64,000 nt of DNA, taken from assembly GCF_900115055.1 (NCBI RefSeq), contig NZ_FOVD01000002.1:1-64000 (forward strand), given 5' to 3'. Positions 1 to 9,379 of this stretch are shown here, piece after piece. The notes beneath the pieces were generated by a model. That model searched no databases. It saw only the letters and a list, made by a program, of their open reading frames with translations, and was not told the DNA's origin. This DNA comes from Chryseobacterium oleae (GTDB lineage Bacteria; Bacteroidota; Bacteroidia; Flavobacteriales; Weeksellaceae). The stretch's first letter is position 1; every line of letters starts with the position of its first letter. A program made the position numbers and the translations under genes.

Positions 1-5
1 CCTAT

Positions 6-45
6 AAAAACAAAAACCAAAGCAAAAAGAAATTTGCTCTGGTTT
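6..45 (-). terminator. Rho-independent terminator behind panC
   Basis: Inverted arms at 15-26 and 33-45 (AACCAAAGCAAA against TTTGCTCTGGTT, one mismatch) form a hairpin. Read on the minus strand it is followed by a T-rich tail at positions 14-1. It lies about 90 bases past the panC stop, so it most likely ends panC transcription. Confidence 0.5.
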
Positions 46-133
46 AATTATTTATTTTTGTCCTTTAATATGTATCGCTATTTCAGGACTAGTCAAAATA
101 CGCAGACGTATTTTGTTGAACGCTTGTTTAATA

Positions 134-982
134 TTAGTCCAGATGTATATTGTCAATTAATCTCACGCCATCCACCACAACTACGATGAATGCTCTGTAT
201 TTTCTGTCTTTATAGAAGAAATCAGTTTCTTTCAGGGTGTCTTCATCAGCGATCAGGAAATATTCTAATTTCATTCCATGTTCATGATCGAAGATATCCG
301 TTACTCTTTCTTTTATTTCAGGAATAGTAACGGTCCGGAACCAGTCGTTTACTTTAATTAATGTCTGATAAATGATTTTTGAAGCTTCTCTCCGGTCCTC
401 ATGAAGTCTTTGGTTTCTTGAGCTCAAAGCAAGGCCGTTTTCCGCTCTGTAAATAGAAACACCTGTCACTTTTACCGGAAGCTGCTTCTTTTCTACCATT
501 TTCTTAATAATAGCAAGCTGTTGAAAGTCTTTTTCTCCGAAATAGGCATTGTCCGGTTTGATCTGTCTGAAAAGCTCTTCTACCACTGTTCCTACGCCGT
601 CAAAATGCCCCGGTCTTGATTTTCCTTCCATTTCATTTTCCAGTCCTTCAAAATCATAATGCTGACTTTCTGTTTTTTCAGGATAAATATCGGCTACCTC
701 GGGAATGTACACAGCATCTACCAATCCTGAGTTTTTGAGGATCAGAATATCTCTGTTGATATCTCTCGGGTACTTTTCCAGGTCTTCCGGATTATTAAAT
801 TGGGTTGGATTTACAAAAATTGAAGAAATTACGAGGTCATTATCTTTTCTGGCTTCTTCATACAGGGAAAGATGACCGTTATGGAGCGCGCCCATAGTGG
901 GAGCAAAGCCTATCTTTTTCCCCATTTCTTTCTGTCTTTCAATGAAATCCTGAAGGGTTTTCTTGTTCTTTATAACTTCCAT
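134..982 (-). CDS. panC: Pantothenate synthetase
   Basis: PanC joins pantoate and beta-alanine with ATP hydrolysis to AMP, the last step of pantothenate (coenzyme A precursor) synthesis in the cytoplasm. The 282-residue length is usual for the family. Visible signatures are PTMGALHNGH near residues 28-37, the HxxH of the nucleotidyltransferase fold, then GHFDGVGTVV near 125, YFGEKDFQQL near 146 and LSSRN near 187, the KMSKS-like region. The gene stands alone on the minus strand and is divergent from the operon starting at 1154; a CAAAnnTA box at 1003-1010 could be its -7 element. The terminator at 6-45 follows it. Identification is firm. Confidence 0.97.
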   Translation of the reverse strand: MEVIKNKKTLQDFIERQKEMGKKIGFAPTMGALHNGHLSLYEEARKDNDLVISSIFVNPTQFNNPEDLEKYPRDINRDILILKNSGLVDAVYIPEVADIYPEKTESQHYDFEGLENEMEGKSRPGHFDGVGTVVEELFRQIKPDNAYFGEKDFQQLAIIKKMVEKKQLPVKVTGVSIYRAENGLALSSRNQRLHEDRREASKIIYQTLIKVNDWFRTVTIPEIKERVTDIFDHEHGMKLEYFLIADEDTLKETDFFYKDRKYRAFIVVVVDGVRLIDNIHLD

Positions 983-1002
983 AGTTTATTTTAATACTAA
1001 TT

Positions 1003-1010
1003 CAAAAATA
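1003..1010 (-). promoter_or_regulatory. panC: Putative panC -7 box
   Basis: The minus strand reads TATTTTTG, matching the Bacteroidota -7 consensus TAnnTTTG, 21 bases upstream of the panC start. No convincing -33 element was seen. Confidence 0.35.
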
Positions 1011-1106
1011 CTAAAAATATCACATAATTATATGAGTTTTTAATAATTTGGAAATAGGAATTATCGTAAAATAATGTTAATTAAAATAATGTTGGATGTT
1101 TTTTTG

Positions 1107-1114
1107 TAATTTTG
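1107..1114 (+). promoter_or_regulatory. Putative -7 box of the glycogen-synthase-like/DUF4270/glmS operon
   Basis: TAATTTTG matches TAnnTTTG and sits 39 bases before the ATG at 1154 in the divergent intergenic region with panC. No clear TTTG -33 element at normal spacing; a TTG at 1092 is rather close. Confidence 0.45.
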
Positions 1115-1153
1115 CACATTAAAGCATTTTTACAAAAATATAGATAGAAATTT

Positions 1154-1924
1154 ATGCCGAATCAAAAAATACTGTACATTACTACAGAGATGTATCCATA
1201 TCAGGAAGATACGAATATGGCTGCAGTGGTAAACAAAATGGCACTTAAGATGCACAATGAAGGCAATGATGTAAGAGTTTTTATGCCAAGATTTGGACAA
1301 ATAAGTGAAAGAAAATTCCAACTTCATGAGGTGATCCGTCTTTCGGGAATGAACATTATTATCAATGACCTGGATCAGCCTTTGATTATTAAAGTAGCGT
1401 CTCTTCCGGGGGAAAGACTTCAGGTTTACTTTATTGACAACGAAGAATACTTCAAAAGAAAGCAATACTACGTCGATGACGAAGGGAATCCTTTCGATGA
1501 TAACGACGAAAGAGCGATTTTCTTTGCAAGAGGTGTTATCGAGACCATCAAAAAGCTGAACTGGGTGCCGGATGTGATCCACCTGAACGGATGGATGTCT
1601 TCTTTCGTTCCAATTTACCTTAAAACATATTACGAATCCGATACTTATTTCAAGGACGCTAAAATCGTACTTTCTTTATACAACGAGAAAGACGCAGATC
1701 TTGATAAAAATATCGCTGAGAAATTGGCATTCGATAATATTTCCGGATTAAAAGCGTTAGATAATCCGACAATCAAAAATTTTGTTATCGAAAGTATGAA
1801 TTACGTAGACATGGTGGTAAAAGGAGACGAGTTCCTCGATGAGGATCTTGATAAAGGTTTCAATGAAACTTCAGCTCCAAAATCAGAATACGTAGACGTA
1901 GATTCTATAAACCAACTTTATTAA
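1154..1924 (+). CDS. Glycogen/starch synthase N-terminal-domain protein
   Basis: The 256 residues resemble only the N-terminal half of GT5 glycogen/starch synthases: ITTEMYPY at residues 9-16 aligns with the start of the family, and PDVIHLNGWMSS near 139-150 with its 'DvvHaHDW' block. Family members are normally about 480 residues with a C-terminal nucleotide-sugar domain, absent here. The canonical KTGGL loop that contacts ADP-glucose is replaced by QEDTNMAAVV. What is seen is therefore a single Rossmann-like domain unlikely to synthesise glycogen; a regulatory or degenerate role is inference. It heads an operon with the DUF4270 lipoprotein (14-base gap) and glmS (18-base gap). No sign of a frameshift at its 3' end, so it looks like a native short form. 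Confidence 0.8.
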   Translation: MPNQKILYITTEMYPYQEDTNMAAVVNKMALKMHNEGNDVRVFMPRFGQISERKFQLHEVIRLSGMNIIINDLDQPLIIKVASLPGERLQVYFIDNEEYFKRKQYYVDDEGNPFDDNDERAIFFARGVIETIKKLNWVPDVIHLNGWMSSFVPIYLKTYYESDTYFKDAKIVLSLYNEKDADLDKNIAEKLAFDNISGLKALDNPTIKNFVIESMNYVDMVVKGDEFLDEDLDKGFNETSAPKSEYVDVDSINQLY

Positions 1925-1937
1925 AAACACATTTTTA

Positions 1938-3557
1938 ATGACTCATACTGTTAAAAGGACTTTTGCCATGCTTTTTGTGGCGGTTTTAGGAAGTGCTCTT
2001 CTTTATAATTGTGAACCGGAAGCGGATTCGCTGGGTGAGCAGCTGTTTCTGGGCGGTGCTGCAGAGGGTAATGTAACTTCATATCCCCTTGTTGCCTATA
2101 ATATTAATAACAATGACACCATCCGAAGTGATGCAGGCAGACTTTTAAAGATTATCAATACTACAGGGGTCTCTAATTCTTTAGCTGTTATCGGAGCTTT
2201 CTCCGAGGGACAGTTTGGAATGCAAAAGGCATCATTCATCTCTCAATTGAGAATGAGTAGTGATAATTTTGATTTTGGTAAAGCCCCAAAGGTAGATTCT
2301 GTTGTGCTGGTTATGAAACCTCAATTTGTTGCGGATTCAGTAAAGGCTCCAGGCGCTAAAGATGAAAACGTATTGATAGGAACGGTATCTACACCGGTTT
2401 CTACAGAAATCAAGACTTACCCTGTAAGTTACGCCATGAAATACGGTAAAACTAAGATGGGTGCAGGAGGAACCAATACATTGATGAACGTTAATGTAGA
2501 TGAGGTTACAACTTTCCTGGATGGTAATGATAATAATTTCAAATATTCCAATGTCACGGTAGGTACAGGATCAGCATTGGGTTCTGCTGTGTTTGATGGA
2601 AATGTAAAATCATACACAATCACTAAAAAATCTGATAATACAGCACTGTTTACGGCAGATGCAGGATTTAGAATTCGTTTGAACAATGACTTCTTCCAGA
2701 CTAAGATTCTTGATAAAAGCGGTAAACCTGAACTTCAGGATGCGGCTAACTTTACGAGATACTTCAAAGGAATCAGACTTTCTGTAGCTGAAACGGATGG
2801 ATATCTTTTACAGTTCTCTCCGGATGATATGGAAGTGGTGATGTATTACACCAACGAAAAAAATGACAACGGTACTATCACAAGACCACAATCTACATTC
2901 AAATTACTATTGAGAGGAGGTCTTGGTAATGCACGTATAGGACAGTATGAGTATAACAGAACAAACTCTGCATGGGCAACGGCAAGACAGTCTATTAACA
3001 CGACTGATGGTGATGAAAAGCTTTATCTACAGGGAATGGGAGGACCTTCTTTTGCTGTGCAGATTCCGGATGCTACAATCATTAAGCTTAAGGAACTGTA
3101 TAATAATAATAAGGCAGCCATCATGAGTGCTAAGATCAGAATCTATACAGATGCTGCATGGTATAATAAATTTAGAAAAGCAGGTAATAACCTTACTATC
3201 ATTCCTGCCAAGAAAAATGATGCAACGTCATTACTTGAGCTTACAGGGTTTCTGCCTGATATGCTTGCAGGTTTCCCTAACCCGGTTGCTCCTGGTGATT
3301 TAGATAAGAATCCTTCTTATTATGATTTCACAGTAACAAAAGCAGTGAAAGATATTGTTGAAACGGATAAAATTATACCTAATAATCCATTGGTTATCAA
3401 TATGGGAGAGTTTGTACTTACAGCGGCAGGACCTTTGGCTGGATATAAATTTACAACCAAAGCATTTGAAATGGAAAGAGCCGTTTTTGTGGGATCAGAT
3501 AAAAATAATCCTGACAGAAGAATTCAGTTAAAAATCACTTACGGTATTAAAAAATAA
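1938..3557 (+). CDS. DUF4270 family lipoprotein
   Basis: A 539-residue exported protein. The N-terminus has a basic start, a hydrophobic stretch and a lipobox-like ALLYNC ending at Cys25, so it should be lipid-anchored. The rest is beta-rich with repeated 'VDSVVLVMKP' and 'LRGGLGNARIG' style segments characteristic of the DUF4270 lipoproteins of Bacteroidota. Function of the family is unknown. It sits between the glycogen-synthase-like gene and glmS in one operon, a pairing that could suggest a cell-envelope role, but this is inference. The C-terminus KITYGIKK is intact, directly before glmS. Confidence 0.85.
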   Translation: MTHTVKRTFAMLFVAVLGSALLYNCEPEADSLGEQLFLGGAAEGNVTSYPLVAYNINNNDTIRSDAGRLLKIINTTGVSNSLAVIGAFSEGQFGMQKASFISQLRMSSDNFDFGKAPKVDSVVLVMKPQFVADSVKAPGAKDENVLIGTVSTPVSTEIKTYPVSYAMKYGKTKMGAGGTNTLMNVNVDEVTTFLDGNDNNFKYSNVTVGTGSALGSAVFDGNVKSYTITKKSDNTALFTADAGFRIRLNNDFFQTKILDKSGKPELQDAANFTRYFKGIRLSVAETDGYLLQFSPDDMEVVMYYTNEKNDNGTITRPQSTFKLLLRGGLGNARIGQYEYNRTNSAWATARQSINTTDGDEKLYLQGMGGPSFAVQIPDATIIKLKELYNNNKAAIMSAKIRIYTDAAWYNKFRKAGNNLTIIPAKKNDATSLLELTGFLPDMLAGFPNPVAPGDLDKNPSYYDFTVTKAVKDIVETDKIIPNNPLVINMGEFVLTAAGPLAGYKFTTKAFEMERAVFVGSDKNNPDRRIQLKITYGIKK

Positions 3558-3575
3558 AAAAACACTAGATAAAAT

Positions 3576-5429
3576 ATGTGCGGAATTGTAGGATATACAG
3601 GATTTCAGGACGCGTATGACATTGTGATCAACGGTCTTAGAAGATTAGAATATAGAGGGTATGACAGTGCAGGAATTGTTTTGGAAGGTTCAGATAAGAA
3701 ATTTGAAGTAGAAAAAACAAAGGGAAAAGTAGATGATTTAGTCAATATTTCGGCGCAGTTAAAAGGTACAGCTAAGATAGGAATGGGGCATACCCGTTGG
3801 GCTACCCATGGGGTACCAAGTGACAGAAATTCACACCCGCATCTTTCCAATAGCGGAAAAATAGCACTTGTACATAATGGTATTATAGAAAACTATGATA
3901 CGATTAAAACAATGCTTAGTGAAAAAGGATTTACTTTCAAGTCTGAAACAGATACAGAAGTTTTGGTGAATCTTATCCAGTATTTTATGGATGTGAATTC
4001 AGAAACAGATTTCCCTACAGCAGTAAGATATGCTTTGAATGAAGTGTATGGAGCATATGCTATCACAGTACTTCATGAAGATTATCCGGGCGTATTGGTG
4101 GTAGCAAGATTAGGTTCTCCGCTAGCCATAGGACTTGGTGATAAAGAATATTTTATCGCTTCTGATGCCTCTCCTTTCGTAGAATTTACAAAAGAGGCGA
4201 TCTATCTTGAAGAGGGACATATGGCTACTATTTCATTGGAAAATGGGGTAGATATCAGAACAATTAATGATAACTCTAAGATTGAGCCTGAGATTCAGGA
4301 GCTTAAATTAAGTTTAGAGCAAATCGAAAAAGGTGGATACGAGCATTTTATGCTTAAGGAAATCTTTGAACAGCCTAAATCCATACACGACACGATGAGA
4401 GGGAGACTTCTTGTAGACGAAGGGATTATCAAAATGGCTGGAATCTGGGATCATCTAGAGAGATTCAAAAATGCTAACAGAATCATTATTATTGCTTGCG
4501 GAACTTCATGGCATGCAGGACTTATCGGAGAATATCTTATTGAAGAATATGCCAGAATTCCGGTAGAGGTGGAGTATGCATCAGAATTCAGATACAGAAA
4601 CCCGATTATCACAGATAAAGACGTTGTTATTGCCATCTCCCAATCCGGAGAAACAGCAGATACAATGGCTGCATTGAAGTTGGCCAAAGAAAAAGGAGCA
4701 TTTATATATGGTATCTGTAATGTGGTGGATTCTTCCATTGCAAGAATTACAGATGCAGGTTCATATACGCATGCTGGTCCTGAGATTGGTGTAGCTTCTA
4801 CAAAAGCATTTACTGCACAGCTTACCATCCTTACGCTGATTGCATTCAAACTAGGAAAACATAACGGTAACTTAGGAAATGCTGAATTCATGAGCTTAAT
4901 TGCTGAACTGGATGCTATTCCTAAAAAGATCGAAGAAGTTTTAAGCACAACACACGAGCTTACTCAAAATATTGCTAAAGACTTTATCAACGCTACCAAC
5001 TTCCTTTATTTAGGAAGAGGATACAACTATCCTGCAGCCTTGGAAGGCGCTCTTAAGCTGAAAGAAATCTCTTATATTCACGCAGAAGGATATCCTGCAG
5101 CTGAAATGAAGCACGGGCCTATTGCCCTTATCGATGAGAACATGCCGATCGTCATCATTGCTCCTAAAAAAGGACACTATGATAAGATTGTAAGTAATGT
5201 TCAGGAGATTAAGGCCAGAAAAGGAAAAGTCATTGCGGTCGTTAATAAAGGAGACAAGCAGGTAAGTGCAATGGCAGATTATGTTATTGAAATTCCCGAG
5301 ACTTCAGAATGTTTCTCACCGATCGTTGCATCAGTGCCTCTACAGCTATTAGCTTACTACATTGCTGTATACCGAGGGGCCAATGTAGATCAACCGAGAA
5401 ACCTGGCAAAATCAGTAACCGTGGAATAA
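3576..5429 (+). CDS. glmS: Glutamine--fructose-6-phosphate aminotransferase (isomerizing)
   Basis: GlmS makes glucosamine 6-phosphate from fructose 6-phosphate and glutamine, the entry step to UDP-GlcNAc for peptidoglycan and LPS. The protein begins MCGIVGYTGF: Cys2 is the nucleophile of the N-terminal Ntn glutaminase domain (to about residue 220), with HTRWATHG near 73. Two SIS sugar-isomerase domains follow, with SQSGETADT near 355, and the C-terminus ends PRNLAKSVTVE, the usual conserved tail containing the active-site lysine. Length 617 is within the family norm. Last gene of the operon from 1154. No glmS riboswitch-like sequence is expected or seen, the upstream gap being 18 bases. Confidence 0.97.
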   Translation: MCGIVGYTGFQDAYDIVINGLRRLEYRGYDSAGIVLEGSDKKFEVEKTKGKVDDLVNISAQLKGTAKIGMGHTRWATHGVPSDRNSHPHLSNSGKIALVHNGIIENYDTIKTMLSEKGFTFKSETDTEVLVNLIQYFMDVNSETDFPTAVRYALNEVYGAYAITVLHEDYPGVLVVARLGSPLAIGLGDKEYFIASDASPFVEFTKEAIYLEEGHMATISLENGVDIRTINDNSKIEPEIQELKLSLEQIEKGGYEHFMLKEIFEQPKSIHDTMRGRLLVDEGIIKMAGIWDHLERFKNANRIIIIACGTSWHAGLIGEYLIEEYARIPVEVEYASEFRYRNPIITDKDVVIAISQSGETADTMAALKLAKEKGAFIYGICNVVDSSIARITDAGSYTHAGPEIGVASTKAFTAQLTILTLIAFKLGKHNGNLGNAEFMSLIAELDAIPKKIEEVLSTTHELTQNIAKDFINATNFLYLGRGYNYPAALEGALKLKEISYIHAEGYPAAEMKHGPIALIDENMPIVIIAPKKGHYDKIVSNVQEIKARKGKVIAVVNKGDKQVSAMADYVIEIPETSECFSPIVASVPLQLLAYYIAVYRGANVDQPRNLAKSVTVE

Positions 5430-5537
5430 AAAACAGTTGTAAATAAAATAAATTTAGATTTCTTCCGTTATTTCAAAAAAAATCTTAAAAGTTTCTTAAA
5501 AAAATTATATATTTACGGCTTAATTATAAAAATTAAC

Positions 5538-6959
5538 ATGAAAAGGATATTTCTTTTATTATTGTCTGCGTCGGTAGCATCAGTATCTTGTTCAGGTGGT
5601 GGCAGTTCTTCTGTAGGGAAGCCTGGAACGAAAGGAGAATTGATACCAAGAGAAAAAACGAAATCATTTGTTGCGGAAAGACCATTCGGAATGGTGGCTA
5701 TTCCAGCAGGTTCATTTGTTGCTGGTCTTGCTGATCAGGATCCAACAAATACCCCTGAAAAAGCATCATTGAAAACTGTTACGGTCTCCTCTTTCTTCAT
5801 GGATGAAGCGGAAACTACCAACGCAGAGTACAGGGTATTTATCAATTATGTGAGAGATTCCATTGCGAGAACTCTATTGGCCGAAGCTGCTGGGGAAGGC
5901 GGTGAAGAAGGTGGACGTAGAGGAGCAAGTATAGGAGACTATGCATACCTTGCTAAAAAAGAAGAAAATTTAACACCTTATCAAGAATATTTAGAGGGAC
6001 AAGGAGGAAGAGATGACGGAAGTTATGATGCAAGCAAAAAATTAGACTGGAAAATCCCATTACACTGGAGCACTGGAAAGTATCCTGATGTAGAATATGC
6101 GGAAGTTTTAGAGTCTATGTATCTGCCTGCTTCTTCCAGAATAGGAAACGAAAGAATTTTAGACGTTAGTAAACTAAAATACAACTATCAGTGGGGAGAT
6201 ATGGATGCCGCACTAGCTGACAACGAAAGAGGTGCTAACTACCTTAAGAGTTCAAGCATTGCCATCTATCCTGATACTACGGTATGGGTAAATGATTTCC
6301 ACTTCACTTACAACGAGCCGTTGTTCGAACAGTATTTCTGGCACAAAGCCTACAAAGATTATCCTGTAGTAGGGGTAACCTGGGATCAGGCAAGAGCGTA
6401 CTGTTATTTCAGATCTAAACTGAAAACGGACTACAACGAAAGCTTAAAAAGAAGAAAACAAAGACCATTGCAGTTCCGTCTTCCTACAGAGATTGAGTGG
6501 GAATACGCGGCAAAAGGTGGAATGCAAAATGCTACTTACCCTTGGGGTGGTCCATATTTAATGGATGACAGAGGTTGCTACCTGGCAAACTTCAAACCGA
6601 AGAGAGGTAACTACATGGAAGACGAGAAAAAAGGTACTTATACATATACAGCTCCAGTAAAGAAATTTAAGAAAAATGGATTTGGGTTATTTGATATGGC
6701 TGGAAACGTTTCTGAATGGACAGCATCTGCGTATAACAACTCTTCTTACGGATTCTCATCTACTTTAAATCCTTCTACGAAAGATACAAAGGATACGAAG
6801 AGATCAGTAAGAGGTGGATCTTGGAAAGATATAGGATATGCCCTTATGACAGGTGCTAGAGATTGGGAAAGAAAAGATTCCGCAAGAAGCTATATCGGAT
6901 TCAGAACTGTACAGGACATTCCTGAAGCAGCTGTTAAGCCAAGAAGAGTTAACAGATAA
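5538..6959 (+). CDS. gldK: Gliding motility lipoprotein GldK (T9SS ring component, PorK)
   Basis: GldK is an outer-membrane lipoprotein that forms, with GldN, the periplasmic ring of the type IX secretion system. The sequence shows a lipoprotein signal ending ASVASVSC (Cys19) followed by a glycine/serine run, and then a formylglycine-generating-enzyme/sulfatase-modifying-factor fold, with FRLPTEIEWEYAAKGG near 312, GLFDMAGNVSEWTAS near 380 and VRGGSWKD near 424. Family length is about 460-480; here 473. It is followed in order by gldL, gldM and gldN. A TATATTTA at 5507-5514 is a possible weak -7 box in the 108-base gap after glmS. Confidence 0.96.
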   Translation: MKRIFLLLLSASVASVSCSGGGSSSVGKPGTKGELIPREKTKSFVAERPFGMVAIPAGSFVAGLADQDPTNTPEKASLKTVTVSSFFMDEAETTNAEYRVFINYVRDSIARTLLAEAAGEGGEEGGRRGASIGDYAYLAKKEENLTPYQEYLEGQGGRDDGSYDASKKLDWKIPLHWSTGKYPDVEYAEVLESMYLPASSRIGNERILDVSKLKYNYQWGDMDAALADNERGANYLKSSSIAIYPDTTVWVNDFHFTYNEPLFEQYFWHKAYKDYPVVGVTWDQARAYCYFRSKLKTDYNESLKRRKQRPLQFRLPTEIEWEYAAKGGMQNATYPWGGPYLMDDRGCYLANFKPKRGNYMEDEKKGTYTYTAPVKKFKKNGFGLFDMAGNVSEWTASAYNNSSYGFSSTLNPSTKDTKDTKRSVRGGSWKDIGYALMTGARDWERKDSARSYIGFRTVQDIPEAAVKPRRVNR

Positions 6960-7020
6960 TTTAACCGGACAACTATTTTTCAATAACAATTTTATTTAAC
7001 ATTAAAAAAACTAACTTAAT

Positions 7021-7713
7021 ATGTTTAAGACTAAAGATGCTTGGATGAATTTCTTTTATTCATTCGGTGCTGCAATTGTAATTCTTGGAGCTTGGCTTAA
7101 AATTACTCACATTACCTTGGGACCAATTAATGGTAATATCGCTCTTACAGTGGGACTTATTACGGAGGCTATTATCTTTATCATTTTCGCATTCGACCCT
7201 CCAAAATCAGAAGAATCTTATGCATGGGAAAATGTTTATCCTGAACTATTAGATAAGCATGCTAACCCAAACCCTTTACATTCTAATGTTTCATCTAAAA
7301 ATAATGCTCAGCATTTTGCAGAATTAGAAAATTCTCTTTCAAATAAATTAGACAAAATGCTTCAGGACGCAAAACTGGATGTTCAGTTGTTCGACAGACT
7401 AAGAACCGGTATCGACAAGTTCTCTAACTCTGTAGACCAGATCAACCAGACTGTAGATGTATCTGCTTCTACTCACAAATATAATGATCAGCTTAACAAA
7501 GCAGCTCAGCATATGGAAAGTATGAACGCTTTATACGTAATGCAGCTTGAAAGCGGTAAAAGACAATCTGAATTTGCTAACAAATATGTAGCAGATATGC
7601 AGAAGTCTGCAGAGCAATCTGAAAAATTCAATCAAGAGTTACAAGGTTTAACAACTAATCTTAACAGCTTAAATAGAGTTTATGGTGGTATGCTTACTGC
7701 TATGAAGTCTTAA
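7021..7713 (+). CDS. gldL: Gliding motility protein GldL (T9SS inner-membrane motor)
   Basis: GldL pairs with GldM to form the proton-driven rotary motor that energises type IX secretion and gliding. Two hydrophobic helices lie within about residues 10-57 (FFYSFGAAIVILGAWLKI and then TVGLITEAIIFIIFAF), the second carrying the glutamate E49 expected in a proton-conducting GldL helix. The rest is a predicted cytoplasmic coiled-coil-like tail (residues 95-230). The 230-residue length fits the family. It lies 61 bases after gldK and 53 before gldM. Confidence 0.95.
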   Translation: MFKTKDAWMNFFYSFGAAIVILGAWLKITHITLGPINGNIALTVGLITEAIIFIIFAFDPPKSEESYAWENVYPELLDKHANPNPLHSNVSSKNNAQHFAELENSLSNKLDKMLQDAKLDVQLFDRLRTGIDKFSNSVDQINQTVDVSASTHKYNDQLNKAAQHMESMNALYVMQLESGKRQSEFANKYVADMQKSAEQSEKFNQELQGLTTNLNSLNRVYGGMLTAMKS

Positions 7714-7766
7714 TTCCTAACCATTTCTGAAATTTAACTACTTAATCAAAAACAAAAGAAAAGAGA

Positions 7767-9359
7767 ATGGCACAAGGAAAACAGACCCCTCGTCAGAAGA
7801 TGATCAACCTAATGTATTTGGTGTTCATCGCGATGATGGCCCTAAATATTGATGCAGAGATCATCAGATCATATTATGACTCTACCAGAGCATTGAATGA
7901 AACAAGGACTTTAACAGAAAATAAAAACGAGAAAATATTCGAAAAAACCCTTGAGGCTAAAGCGATGCAGGTACCAGATACTTATGCACAGCCTTGGGGA
8001 AATTATAAAGTTTTAAAAGGTAAAATTGATGTTTTGGTGGCTTCGGCACAGGGGATCAAGGATGCTTTAAAAAAGACTTCGGATTTTCATGATAAAGATC
8101 CAAAAACAGGAAAAGATATTGATGTAAGCGAAAATTTTGCAGCGCTGAATAATAACGAAGCGACTACAGAATATTTCTTCAAAGAAGGAGAAGAAAATAC
8201 GCCTTCAAAAGGAGCTTTGGATTTAAAAGCTAAAATTGACGACGTAAGAAATTACATCAATGCTACTTTTGGAAACAATCCTCAGCTTAAAGACTTAGTA
8301 GACAGAGCTAATAAATCTTTGATCGCTGAATATCCAAAAGGAAAATCTCCGAATGACAAGACTTGGTTTCAGAATAAATTCTATCACCAGCCGTTGATCG
8401 CTGCGATCTCTAATTTAGAGATCATCCAGAATGATGCGAGAAACGTACAGTCTGATGCATTGGCATTATTACTTCAGGAGAAAGTGGATGCAAGTATCAA
8501 ATTCTCAAGCTATGAGCCTATTGTTTCAGGTCCGGTGGATATCCAGGCAGGAAAACAGGCTGAAGTAAAAGTAATGTTAGGTACTTATTCTACAAGTAAC
8601 AAGATTGCGATTTCAGGGGTAAGCAGAGTAGAGAACGGAAAAGGGATTACCTCTATTTCAGGTTCTGGTATCGGCGAGCACAAACTGGGAGGAACAATTA
8701 CTTTAACGGATGCTTCAGGAAAACCTCAAAGTTTCCCATGGACGCACACGTATAACGTAATCGCAGGACCAAGAGAAGTAAAACTTGAAAAAGGATTATT
8801 GCTTTCTGCGGATAAAATGAATGTAATGTATAGAGGACTTGAGAACCCTGTTTCAGGATCAATCTTAGGAGCTGACAATTCTAAACTTTCACTATCTGCT
8901 CCGGGAGCATCTGTAAAAAATACAGGCCCAGGAAAATGGAGTGTGAAGCCTACTTCGGGTAATACAGTTAAACTGACATTATCAGGAATAGATCCTTACG
9001 GAAAATCTGTATCACAGGTATTTGAGTATAGAATTAAAAATGTACCACCACCGCAAGGTCAGATCAGAGGACAGAGTATCGTAGCGATGCCTCCAACTTC
9101 TATCCAGAATCAAACGGTACAGGCAGCAATTCCTGACTTTGACTTCCCGGTTTCATTTACTGTAACTCAGTTTATGGTAAGAGTACCAGGTAGAGCAGCA
9201 TTATTAGTTCACGGAAATTCATTAAATGACGCCGCTGGATTAGTGAAAAATCTTAGATCAGGAGATGTAGTTTCAATATTTGATATTAAAGTTACGGCTC
9301 AAGGTCTGGACGGTCAGGTTATTAAAAACATTACTCCTATAATCATTAATATTCCATAG
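7767..9359 (+). CDS. gldM: Gliding motility protein GldM (T9SS motor, periplasmic shaft)
   Basis: GldM anchors by one N-terminal helix in the inner membrane and projects a long chain of periplasmic domains that touch the GldK/GldN ring. The sequence begins with QTPRQKMINLMYLVFIAMMA, the highly conserved GldM start and its membrane helix, and then has a helical D1 region (to about 220) and three Ig-like beta domains to residue 530. Length fits. It is 53 bases from gldL and 20 bases from gldN, so the motor and ring genes are one transcription unit. Confidence 0.96.
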   Translation: MAQGKQTPRQKMINLMYLVFIAMMALNIDAEIIRSYYDSTRALNETRTLTENKNEKIFEKTLEAKAMQVPDTYAQPWGNYKVLKGKIDVLVASAQGIKDALKKTSDFHDKDPKTGKDIDVSENFAALNNNEATTEYFFKEGEENTPSKGALDLKAKIDDVRNYINATFGNNPQLKDLVDRANKSLIAEYPKGKSPNDKTWFQNKFYHQPLIAAISNLEIIQNDARNVQSDALALLLQEKVDASIKFSSYEPIVSGPVDIQAGKQAEVKVMLGTYSTSNKIAISGVSRVENGKGITSISGSGIGEHKLGGTITLTDASGKPQSFPWTHTYNVIAGPREVKLEKGLLLSADKMNVMYRGLENPVSGSILGADNSKLSLSAPGASVKNTGPGKWSVKPTSGNTVKLTLSGIDPYGKSVSQVFEYRIKNVPPPQGQIRGQSIVAMPPTSIQNQTVQAAIPDFDFPVSFTVTQFMVRVPGRAALLVHGNSLNDAAGLVKNLRSGDVVSIFDIKVTAQGLDGQVIKNITPIIINIP

Positions 9360-9379
9360 GACTAAAATTGTAATTTATT

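Noticed and set aside
3405..3575. glmS riboswitch
   Set aside because: The gap before glmS is 18 bases and the upstream gene is intact; there is no room and no ribozyme-like sequence.
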